11,170 nucleotides of DNA, from assembly GCA_001598975.1 (NCBI GenBank), contig BBXU01003109.1, forward strand, positions 1-11,170, given 5' to 3'. The stretch is from Parachlorella kessleri. Taxonomy: Eukaryota; Chlorophyta; Trebouxiophyceae; Chlorellales; Chlorellaceae. The position numbers were made by a program, and so were the translations under genes. A model generated the notes under the pieces. That model did no database searches, was not told the DNA's origin, and saw only the letters and a list, made by a program, of their open reading frames with translations. Positions within the stretch are counted from its first letter, which is position 1, and the number at the start of each line of letters is the position of its first letter. This document shows positions 1 to 9,300 of this stretch, piece by piece.

Positions 1-45
1 ATGCTAACTACAGTTCGTCTTTAACTCTGTTCGCATGACCAGCAC

Positions 46-86
46 CTGAATAAAGACTGACCCTGAAAGAAAGACTGAATAAAGAC
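46..86 (+). repeat. Short tandem motif CTGAATAAAGAC, 29-bp spacing
   Basis: CTGAATAAAGAC occurs at 46-57 and 75-86, and CTAAATAAA(A)GAC recurs at 161-173 and 1579-1590, inside the two copies of the longer repeat. The flanking sequence between the first two is also similar (GACTGA, CTGAAAGAAAGA). This looks like the edge of a repeat family. Confidence 0.6.
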
Positions 87-173
87 GCAGAGCATAACTG
101 CATAGCCCCCTGTCAGCCCAGTAGACCCGTATCTCCTCTCTGATCGCATTACCTGCCACCCTAAATAAAAGAC
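82..173 (+). repeat. ~92-bp dispersed repeat, copy A
   Basis: This aligns with 1500-1590 over its full length, with about 80 of 92 positions identical by eye and one single-base gap. Shared blocks include CAGAGCATAACTGCATAG and CCTGCCACCCTAAATAAA. It lies downstream of the last LRR exon. A third, short echo of GCCTGCCACCCT occurs at 238-249. Confidence 0.85.
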
Positions 174-338
174 TGAGGAGCATTTCGGCATCCAGACCTG
201 TCAGTACAGTCCGCCTCTCGCTCACTATTCCAAATGCCTGCCACCCTCACCAAGAACACAGTGCATGCCAGTGCACACCTGTCATGTTTATAGTGTGAGG
301 CGACACACCATGAGGCGACACCACACCTCCCTGCCATA

Positions 339-3161
339 TCATCCTGCATTTCTGGTGCCCAACTCGCCACTATCCGCGGCACGCCTCACAATCACTAGCC
401 CCTGCCTTGCTTCCTGCAGTCCCTCAACCGCTGCTGCCACCAGCGCGCTGTCCAGACCATCATTGCCTGCCAGTACTACGAGGCGCAGCGAGGCGCAAGC
501 GCTGGCGTCATCCCTTAGCGCACCGAGCAAAGCCAGCAGCCCCTCAGCGTGCATGTCGCAGCATGATACATCCAGCTCCCGTAGACCACTAAATGCGCGA
601 CTCACGCCACCGTTGCTGCCACTGCCACGGCCACCGCTGAGGGTCCCACCATTGTTGATGCAGGATTCTGCGCCAGTCAGGTTGCCTCCTTCTCCGAAAG
701 TGGCACTGGTGCTGGTGCGGATGATGTCAGCAAGCTCCTCAGCCCCAGCGTCGCCCAGCTGGCAGCCATGCAGGCGAAGCGAGGCCAGCAGGCCAGGTGG
801 CACAGCGCGCAAAGCAGCCACGCCTGCCCTGCTTAGGGGGTTGCCGCCCAAGTCCAGCGCCAGCCCACTTCCCCCAGAGGCATTGCCGCCTCCTCCTGCT
901 GCTGCTGATGTTGTCGCTACTGTTGCTGCGCTGCTGCTATCTATCGAACCTCTCCCACGGTCCCCGGCTCTGCTACCATTCATGGTGCTCCCTTCAATAC
1001 CCTTGGCTTTGTCAGTCACCCCTGCCAACCCCCGGGCAAGGGCCACGACACCCTCATCCCCAAGACCACACCCACACAGCACCAGGGAGCGCAGCGCGGC
1101 ACAGCGTCCCGCCTCCAGCGCCCCTGCCAAGGCCGCCGCGCCCTCAGGCCCAACCCCACACTCGCTCCAATCCAGGGTTTCCAGCTGTGGTGGCAGGCTC
1201 GCTGCCAGCTGCTGGGCTGAGGTGGGGCTGAGACCGCACCGGCCCATGTGCAGTTGGCGGAGGGACTTGCAGGACGCTAAGGCGGGGGCGAGGGCTGCTG
1301 CGCCCGCTTCGCTCATGCTGTTGCTCTCGCAATGCAGCACCTGCAGGGGCACAGGGGTCGTCGCCCTGTGGGAGGATGCGCACATATAGAGGTGCACACG
1401 CTATGCAAAGCATGGGTGCGACTCCATGTATACAGGCAACGTGCAGTCCACTCCAGCAGCTCATGAATGCATCACTCCAGGTAGGCAGTGTACTAGACCA
1501 AGACACAGAGCATAACTGCATAGCACACTGTGAGCCCAGGTTACCCGGCCCTCCTCTCTGATCGCAGTGCCTGCCACCCTAAATAAAGACAGCCATCCGC
1601 GTGCTGGCCTTACCTCTAAGCGCCCTTCCTGCAGCACCCGGCCCAATGCCTGCCAGCCAGCCTCGCCTTCCAAGCCCGTGCTCCTGATGTCCAAAACATG
1701 GAGCCTGAGCAAGCCCGGCGCCAGCGCGGCAATGCCTACCATGCAAACGTGAAACGAAATGCACGCTTCGAGTCGCATTGAGCGCAGGGATACCAGGAGG
1801 CATAGGGTGATTGTCGTACACCTTGTACCGAAGTAGTGTGTCGGGCACTGCGAGGCGGTCCCCCATCGTCCTACAAGCTGTACACAGAAATGCACCAATC
1901 ACACTTAAAAAAAACAGAACGTGGTCTAGGAGCTCATACATATCGGTCCTGGCCAGTATTCAGTCATGGTCGAAGCCCTTCATCTGTACTGCAGGCCTCA
2001 GTGCACACAACTGTCACATACATGACCTACCTTCGTCTCTGAGGTCATTCTGAGCCAGGGTCACTTGCCGGATGCTGGCATGGCCTGCTAGCGCTTCTGC
2101 CAGCTCAGCACACACAGCAGCACTCAGGCCCTGCATGCTGCATAGCCTTGGGTAGGGTATGGTGTCGAGGTGCCCCAGGTCCTAACAGGAGCGACTGTGT
2201 GTAAACTTTACAACAGAGGTTGTCCACCCAAGAATGCAAGCGACTCTCATCTGGCTATGCTGCATTTGCTCCCCACTATGATTTCTGCGGTTACCCGAGC
2301 AATCAGCTGGGACGCCTCGTCAAACGATAGGACATCACCCCACGTCCCAACCGCCTAATGCAGGGCTAATATGCAGGTGGGGGTGCAACGCCTCAAGCAC
2401 GGCGGATGGCACGTCGCCCGCTCCCAAAGAGCACGCTCCTCCGTGAGATATGGACTTCAACCCTGAGCACGCACTTTGGACGCACAACCCTGCAGGTAAA
2501 AGGGAGCAAGGAAGCTTGGCCGCACCTTGGCCTCGAGGTCCAGGTGCTGCAGGCTGCTGTTTGCCTGGATACCGGAGTTTAGGACTGTCATTCCCTGCAA
2601 CAGGCATGCACTGACACCAGTCTGGCTTGCATCAACTTCAAGAACACTCTTCCCGGCGGGGTCTCAAGTACCCGAGGTAGTGAGAGCAGCTACCTTATCT
2701 CCAAAGGTCCTATTCCCCAAGGAAAAGCTTGTGACTGAGCAAGAAGGGTGGCTGAGCATGTCGGCGAAGGCAGCAGCCATGGCCGGGGTAACAGCATGGC
2801 TACTGATGTTCAACTCCTTAAGGACTGTATTGTCTTTGATGGCTTCACAAAGGGCCTGGGCTTCCGTCTCGCCAAAGTTACGGGTGCCCATCAAGTAAAG
2901 CGACTGCAACGATGCATCGTTGCTCCTGACCCGCTGCAGCACGTCATCAACCCCTCTTCGAACACCCCAAGCCATATTGTTGCCAAGATGCAAACGATGC
3001 AATTCGGAACTGTTGTCTTAGTCAAGGTGGCTTTCTAACTTGCGCCCTGATGCCCGCCATGCCAGGTCAGTCGGGGGCAAAGTAGAGCGGGCAAACATGA
3101 GCATTTCAACACTCCTGTTGATCACCAGCAGAGCTGACCCAGTAGTGTCGCCGATAACCAT
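339..3161 (-). CDS. Multi-exon leucine-rich-repeat protein (RNI/NOD-like LRR), function unknown
   Basis: Predicted exons, in reading order on the minus strand, are 3161-3040, 3009-2694, 2594-2526, 2454-2344, 2181-2031, 1735-1614 and 1340-339. Phases agree at every junction and the sum is 631 codons including TGA at 341-339. LRR motifs continue across the joins: FGDK|GMTVLNSG, LDLEAK|SISHGGACSL, NDLRDE|GIAALAPGL and GRLE|VLHCESNSMSEAG. Typical units are LHRLHLGNN, LYLMGTRNFGETEAQAL, LRSLVLCGCGLGDEGVVAL and LALDLGGNPLSRAGVAAL. This is the ~28-residue ribonuclease-inhibitor type of LRR, which generally binds proteins. The last exon (about residues 298-630) carries two low-complexity Gly/Ser/Ala/Asn inserts between repeats, as is common in green algae. 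I see no signal peptide, membrane segment, NACHT or kinase domain. The C-terminus ends shortly after the last LRR. The LRR fold is clear, the exon ends are by-eye predictions, and exon 2454-2344 and the first exon are the least certain. The molecular role is unknown. Confidence 0.72.
1500..1590 (+). repeat. ~92-bp dispersed repeat, copy B
   Basis: This copy matches 82-173 in the same orientation, offset 1418 bp. It lies inside the LRR-gene intron 1341-1613, just past the exon ending at 1614. With copy A it brackets the last LRR exon. Confidence 0.85.
2344..2454 (-). other. Candidate LRR exon (37 codons)
   Basis: The frame reads SISHGGACSL followed by GAGDVPSAVLEALHPHL. Placed after the preceding exon it restores a textbook LRR, LDLEAK|SISHGGACSL. 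It begins after AAG (acceptor at 2455) and ends before GTGGGG (donor at 2343), phase 0 on both sides, so the gene stays in frame with or without it. The acceptor lacks a strong pyrimidine tract, so this exon is supported mainly by LRR periodicity. Confidence 0.5.
3040..3161 (-). other. Candidate first exon of the LRR gene
   Basis: An open stretch begins with ATG at 3161-3159 and reads MVIGDTTGSALLVINRSV, then a segment ending LAWRASGRK. It is too short to stand alone (47 codons to TAA at 3020-3018). It is preceded in frame by a TAG, which suits a true start. Using GTTAGA at 3039 as donor and ACAACAG|T as acceptor at 3010 gives a 30-nt intron with matching phase 2, joining as ASGRN|SELHRLHLGNN. 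Read through without splicing, the same frame continues into the LRR with one TAA. It is either exon 1, with an exceptionally short intron, or the same exon broken by a nonsense codon. Confidence 0.5.
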
Positions 3162-3196
3162 GGCCTGGATGCACTAGGCAAGTTGCTTGCCAGGAG
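3162..3196. promoter_or_regulatory. 35-bp gap between divergent start codons of LRR and BRE1 genes
   Basis: The minus-strand ATG at 3161-3159 and the plus-strand ATG at 3197-3199 face away from each other across 35 bp. No TATA-like or other core element is recognisable. Such a short gap cannot hold two promoters and two 5' UTRs, so transcripts must overlap, or start in upstream exons, or one ATG is wrong. A shared divergent control region is inferred only from this geometry. Confidence 0.4.
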
Positions 3197-3306
3197 ATGG
3201 TGAACAAGCCCCCCACGGAGCGTTTGGAGTTGCTGGTGGATAAGAATGCCAAGCTCGCGGCCCAGCTGGACGTGCAGCGCAGGCTGGTCGCTCAGCTTGA
3301 GAAGAA
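3197..3306 (+). other. BRE1 exon 1 with consensus donor
   Basis: MVNKPPTERLELLVDKNAK opens the frame; the ATG is in a favourable context (G at -3, G at +4). Without splicing, translation would stop at once at the TAA overlapping the donor GTAAGTAT at 3307. Splicing to the acceptor GTGCAG at 3565-3570 completes a Lys codon and continues into the conserved block of exon 2, which makes this intron the best supported in the window. Confidence 0.75.
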
Positions 3307-6300
3307 GTAAGTATACATCGAGGCTCCGCAGTCCTGGTTATCACCCTTGGCACCTTACCCTTCAACTCAAGCATCCTTGCTGTGGGACTTGATGATGAAG
3401 TGTGTGGAAGGGTGGCGAGAGGCACACGGTTAAAGGGGGGCCTGCCGGGCGGCATGGTCGGTACCTTGTTTGGTGTGGCTGTGCTTCTGCAGCTTCTATG
3501 GCTTGCAGAACCAAGCTCAGGGCCAGGCCAGGCAGCCGCACTTAACTGTCACATCCGTGACCAAGTGCAGAGTGGAGGCACAGCAGCACAAAGAGGAGCG
3601 CTGGAATGAGGCGCTGCTGTGTGTGAATCGGCTGTGGGAAGAGCTCAACAGCTCTATTGCCTTCTTGCACTACAGGCAAGCTGGCAGTGTTGCCGAGTCG
3701 ACATAATGCCGAGTTTGCGGCTGTGAATGCACATATCCCGTCTATATAAGGAACGGTGGCTGGCTGTCCAGCCGTGCTGGGTTCACAATTGCTACTGGAC
3801 GCTTTCAACTAGTGTCAAGCGCCTTCTAGGGAATCAGGTGGCTGTGCGGCTGCTGCTTGAGTGGCCTTCTGGTGCAGGTGACGGGTCCGCCCTCTACTGT
3901 TTGCCCTGAAAGCTGCTGGTGGGAGCGGAGAGCAGAGGTTAAGGCCTAGCAAGGCACAGCAGCGACAGGCGCAGCATCGAGATTGTTTCAGGGCCACCAG
4001 GGTATCCACACAGGTACCCATCATTGGAAGCTTAGCCGTGCGTCTCGATATTTGGCTGCTATGCATGCCGTGCAGGGCTCGGGGAGGCGCAGGCGCCACA
4101 GCTACAGGGGAGAACACGGAAGAGACGGATGCGTCCTTGCTGCAGCAGCGCAACCCATTCTTGGCGAAGCTGGTGGCGGCTTTTCTTCCCGACAGCAAGC
4201 AGGTACTGGGGGTGCACTAGTCTGGTCTGGTTTGGCGGCGGTCAGCACCTCGGCTTCATTGCCCGAGCCGCCCCAGACGAGGTCCAAGCAGACAAGAGTC
4301 AAGGCATCCATGACCAGGGACCACAGCCGTGAAGGAGCCCGCAGCACGGACTGCGCTGTGGGCTGCACAGTGCGCAAGCACACAAGGGATTGGGGGCAGG
4401 GGGCAGCTTGACAGCGGGGACATGCCGTGTGCAATGCTCATCAAGTGATGATGTGTCATACATTGGTCAAAGCTGAGGCCAAAGGCGGCCGACAGGTCGT
4501 GTGCCTCCATGGAGGCAAGGTGTTGGCAAGAGTGCCACTATTTGGAAGGCGCTGTGGGCATTCCCGGCAAGTCTTACAACCCTGCTACCTGGTGTGGGAG
4601 TCTTTGAGCAAGAATACCTTGCCCAGGGTTTAGAAAAGGTACCTGCTCCTCATTCTTGCAAGGCGTTGTTGCCCCAAACTCATGAAAGGCATTTCCAATC
4701 CTACCAACTTATAAGTAGGCGATGGAGTAGGAGGACGGGAAGGGCAAGGAGGGTACTGCGCTATATGTAGGGACCGTAGGGGCATCAGGGCGGCGTGAGG
4801 GGATCCTGGGTTGGGGATAGAGTCTGATGGAGCTCCTGCACATCTTGTGAACCCTTGCGCAGGCACGACAAGTGCTGGAGAGGGAGGAGGATGAGGAGGA
4901 GGGAGGAGGGGAGGGGAGCGAGCTGGGGCCTGGGGGCCTGGCAGAGATTGAGGGTGCCCTGCGACGGAGAATGGCGGGGACGCTCGAGGCAGCAGCACAG
5001 GTGCGGGAAGGGGAGGGGGTGCTGCAACCTGTCCTGGTGCTATCATTCAGTCTCGCCAGTAGTGTGCCCTGCGGAGAGCAACAGCGGGATGACCTTGCTT
5101 AAGTGAGTGCTTCCCTGTCTATGTAGGCTCCATCTGCACGTTTGCTTGTCCTAGAGGAGAGATGCAGTTTTGCCTCGTGGCAGTCATTATAAAAGAACAA
5201 CAGAACCACACTTGGGCTGGCCCCGTAAGTGCTCCGCAGGTGCTTACAGATGTTGAGGAGCTGCGGTCCAGGCCGGCAGCTGACAGCTCAGCTGCAGCCA
5301 CAGGCACGTCCGCTGCCGCCGACGACCTGCAGCCCACCTCTCCCCGCGGCAGGGCCCGCGGCGGCAGCAGCGCAGGCGGCGCCTCGCGCGACGGCTCCTC
5401 GCGCGAAGCGCAGCTTGCCGCCCTCAACAACCTGCTCAAGGCAGAGAACAACCGGCTACGAGACCGGGCGCTCAAAGATGGGCACCGGCTACGCCAGCTG
5501 GCCAACTCGCTGGCAGGTAGTTTGAAATGCTTGGAAATTCGCTGGTGCCTGGCCGACCCGGGAAGGCATGCCAGGTACTGCTCTAACTGATGTGGATGCT
5601 TTGTGGCGCCATTCTCGTCTTCATTGCAAGATGTTTTCTAGGCCCTGGGACCGACCTACTCCTTCAAGCACTTCCAGGTTGCCACCAGTGGACGCCAGGT
5701 GTTCTAAGACACAACACTTGTGTCCCTTCCTGTAGATCGTGAGGATGAGCTCCTGGTTGCCAAGCGCAAGCTGGCCCAGGTCAAGACCTCGCCTGCTATG
5801 CCTGCCGTGCCCGCTGCGCCAGCAGACCAGCAGGGCGCCGCGCAGCAGGCACAGGCGGGACGGCAGCATGCGCAGCAGGGGGCACAGCAGGGCGCGCAGC
5901 TGGCAGGGCAGCATGGGGAGGACGCGGCGGTGCTGCAGCGGCTGCTGGACAAGCGGGCCGCCGAGGCGGATGCAAGAGAGGAGGCGCTGATGCGGGCAGA
6001 GAGGTATGGGGCACGGTGCTCTGGCATGCATGTAGTTCTTATGCTGGGATGTATGGAGTGGGGAGGAGGAGGCTTCTGGGAAGTGGAGGGGCGGTGGGGC
6101 TGGAGGCAAGTGAGGAAGCGCTGGAGCAGGGCGAGAGGTGCGTGGCTGCCTGGGGCTAGCCCATTGTATGGTTCTTGAAGGCGGGGGAGAAACTCGAAGA
6201 GGAGAACTGACTGGTGGCAGAAGCAGTCCGGCACGCGAGCAGAGATGTGAGTGGTAGGGGTTGGGGAAGGGGCTTGCGGGGAAGTGACAAGTGTGTAGGT

Positions 6301-9300
6301 GCTAGGTACGAGTTAGACAGCGAGGGGCTGACCTGCAAGGAGGCAAACCCAATGGACGCAGCACTGTCAGACACAGCTCATCGTCCGCTCGCTTTGCCAT
6401 AATAATAAATAATGACGTTAGGCATACGTGTTCTTGCTGAAATGGGTGGCTACAAGTATTGTGTCAGCGACACACTGGTCGCAGCGGACTGGGCGGCTGG
6501 CCAACTGCATGGTTTTGCATCAGAAAAAGTGGCTGCTGGTGTCAACTGAGCTAAGTGGTCGCTCTAGCCCACCCCAGTGGGGCATGGAGCGCCAAGGCGG
6601 CACCACCGCGTGCAGCAAATTCAGTCCGGTCCCGCACCTCTGCAACTTAACCGCTTCAAGAGCCCAACTTAGTCCGTTACCTCTTGGGCTACGGGGACAG
6701 ACGGCTCTAGCTAATCACCCCAGGGTTTTTATTGATAACATGGGATGCGTTTCGGAACGCGGGCTAGCAAAACAGGTGTCGAGTCTGGCAGGGATCGAAC
6801 CTGCGGCCTTCTGATCCGAAGTCAGACGCGCTTTCCACTGCGCTACAGACCCAGCATTGGTGCATTTCGGAATTATCCGCAGTTCATATTGGCGTTTGAC
6901 ACCTTACGTGGCTTGCGAGTGCTGAGCCCAGGCTGGGATACGGTCTCTTAGGCTGAGGGTCGTCAGCGAGGTGCAAGATTGACGCCGCTGGTGACGTTCC
7001 ACCTAAGCCTGTGTGGGGTACAGGTTGCTTGATTGCAACCTGCCTGTCAAGAGGCTTCACTCACTTGTCCGTAGGTTGCCGCTGTGGTACCCCCCCCCTG
7101 CCACCTGTGTTGGCGCATGTTCCACCTGTGCTGCGGCTTGCGGTCGAATAAGCCACCTGTTAAGCTGGAGTGCTCCATGTAGAACTACCTTGGCAAGCCC
7201 GGTGTTGCTGTGCAGAACCATCCCTTCCTTGCATGGACACCTTGGTCTGTGGGGGCACCGCCCCCTCATCCGGGGGGTTCTGGAGTGCCAGTTGCTGTGT
7301 CAAAACAACCCAACAGCTCCCAGTCAGCGCGCTCCTGAGTATGGCATCGCCCATTACCCCCTGCGCAGGGAGGCCCGGGATCTGCGTGACCGCCTGGCAG
7401 GAGTGCGGGAAGCCGCAGACCGTGCGAAGCACTATGACCAGCAGCGCCTGGCCCTGGTGAACAGCGAGCTGGAGAAGCTGGCGGAGAGGTGCCGGGAGCT
7501 GCACAGGGAGAGGGACCACCTAATTGTGCGCATGCATGACGCGCAGTACCAGGTACTGATAGCAGGTTGTGAGGGCATGGGCATGCCGTTGTTTAGCTGC
7601 AGGCAGCGAGCTGGCAGTGGTTTTCTGGCAGGGCGCCCCAGGAGGGTGTGCCTAGCTGAGCATGAGTGAGGTTGAATTTGTCGATCGGGGTTGTATGTGT
7701 CTCCGGGCGACCCATGCAGCCAGCCAGCTGTCCAGCGCATCTCTATGCTGGGTAGAGGCTATGGGATCCCATGCGAATTCGAGGGGGCTGCCAAATTGAC
7801 TTACTCGCCCCTCTGAGGTGTGCTACTGTGCCCTCGTTGCTGCGCAGGCTGAGCAGGGCGTGCATGCCAGGCGCCAGCTGTCGGGCGCTGAGGCACACAT
7901 CGCTGACCTGGAGGGGCGGGTAGCCGGTCTGCGCGCTGCCAAGGCTGACCTGGAGGCGCAGGTACTTCGCATGGAGGGGAGCGGTGTAGTAAATAGCGTC
8001 TGGTGGTTGGGTCAACCCTCTATCACGCCGGAGGCGGAGTATGGCATGGCTTGCCTGCTCTGCTCAGTGACATGGTGGCGAGCAGATGCAGATGCTGACC
8101 TGGAAGGGCCGCATTGCCTCTCGGTGCCCTGCCAAAGCTGAGCCGCAAGCGCAGGTGGGGTTTCGCCTTGGCCCCGCAGGACGGCTGCGTGAGATGTTTG
8201 TCGGACCCAGAGGGGCTTGCAGGGCTGCGCTGGAGGTGTTGCTGGGGGTTACATGTGAAAGAACGCTCTGCTGGTGTTTGCTGCAGCTGCTGCGGGAACG
8301 TAGCAAGCCCAACAGTGCTGCCCTGGCAGAGGAGATGCGGACCCTGCTGGAGGCGCTACAGGTAGTTGCTACTGTCCATGTATGCGGGAGTGCGTGCCTT
8401 TTTTTGTGGACGGTTAAAGTGGCCGCCTCAGCGCTGACTGAGGCCACCGGCGCCAGCGTTTCTTACAGCAGGTGGCGTGCTCCTTTAAAGCGGTTTAGTG
8501 GCTGAGGTTCATAATGACACACGCCATGCTTTTATACTTTGCCTGCGGTCCGCCACCAGGGTAATATTATTACTTGCACCTCTGACTGTAGAGCTGTTTG
8601 ATGCCATTCTGAGAAACTTCCGTATGCCAAATGTTTGAAAGGGTGACGAAATATATGCAAACCTCCCTGTAAAGAGGCAAGGCTTCGTCCCTCTACCTCA
8701 GCTTGCATGCTGCCTGCAGTTTGCCCCATTTTACCGTGTCATAATCGTGTGGTGCGTGCCTGTTGTTGCGCAGAGTGACAATGCGTCGCTGAAGGCGGCG
8801 GCCGCGCGGCAGCAGGGGCTGGCAGACCGGCTGGAAGCAGCACAACAACAAGTTCATGAGTGGCGGCTCACTGCAGATGTGGGTCCAGCACGCATACCGT
8901 GCTCAAGCACAATTCTAGACCAGCGTGGCTTGCTTAGAAGCTGAGGTGATTGGCGGCTGGCAGCTTGGTATGCTCCTGAATGCTCACCCTGTTTAATGAG
9001 CAAAAGTAACGTGCCACATGGGGGTGACATTGGCTCTTGGGTGCTCCCCAAGGCGTAAGCCGGCTTAAGAGTGCACCGGGCCTGCTGTGCTGTGCTGTGC
9101 CTGCAGCGGCGTGAGGCTGAGCTGGCGCTGGCAACAGAGCGTGCAGAGCAGCACAAGGCGGCCATCTCGGCACACGCCGACAAGGAGAACCAGTGGAAGG
9201 TAGGCGGCAGTACACTCGCTTAGCGGTACAGGCGGTTGCAGTTCACTACTATGGCAGACTCTGAAAATTCATGCACTGCTGTGGTGCTTGTCTTTTTGTA

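Larger units (their letters stand above)
1..338. other. Non-coding region downstream of the LRR gene
   Basis: It holds the short CTGAATAAAGAC tandem and repeat copy A. I see no convincing exon, tRNA or clear polyadenylation signal for the minus-strand gene. Minus-strand open frames here are repeat translations similar to those over copy B, not LRR sequence. Confidence 0.6.
6004..7368 (+). other. Largest BRE1 intron (1365 bp), host of an antisense tRNA gene
   Basis: The donor GTATGG follows GCAGAGAG and the acceptor CCCCTGCGCAG ends at 7368. The join restores an AGG codon in phase 2 and continues the coiled coil, so no intermediate exon is needed. Apart from the minus-strand tRNA-Arg it contains a 7-bp perfect inverted repeat AGCCCAA/TTGGGCT (6661-6667, 6684-6690) and a C9 run near 7090. 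No other gene is seen. Confidence 0.65.

Noticed and set aside
265..1389. 374-codon plus-strand open frame
   Set aside because: It is antisense to the LRR exon. Its translation is Pro/Ser/Ala-rich with no domain, while the minus frame shows regular LRR units.
3018..3020. Stop codon reassignment (TAA as Gln) to explain the LRR stop
   Set aside because: Known in some ulvophyte algae, but every other predicted exon here is free of internal TAA or TAG and the LRR gene ends in TGA, so one codon is no evidence for it.
5704..6234. 176-codon minus-strand frame, Cys/Ala/Ser-rich
   Set aside because: It is a shadow of the Gln/Ala-rich BRE1 exon 6 in a GC-rich region, with no motif and no exon continuity.
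6745..6951. 68-codon plus-strand frame reading SGRDRTCGLLIRSQ
   Set aside because: This is the well-known spurious peptide produced by translating the antisense strand of a tRNA gene.
7013..7669. 218-codon plus-strand frame as a separate gene
   Set aside because: Only 7369-7552 is coiled-coil sequence in phase with the neighbouring BRE1 exons. The rest is intron translated by chance.
8086..8154. Doubt that this 69-nt segment is a BRE1 exon
   Set aside because: Phase 0 and CAG/GT borders fit, but the peptide (QMLTWKGRIASRCPAK) is not heptad-like, so I kept it as a weak exon within the gene rather than removing it or listing it separately.
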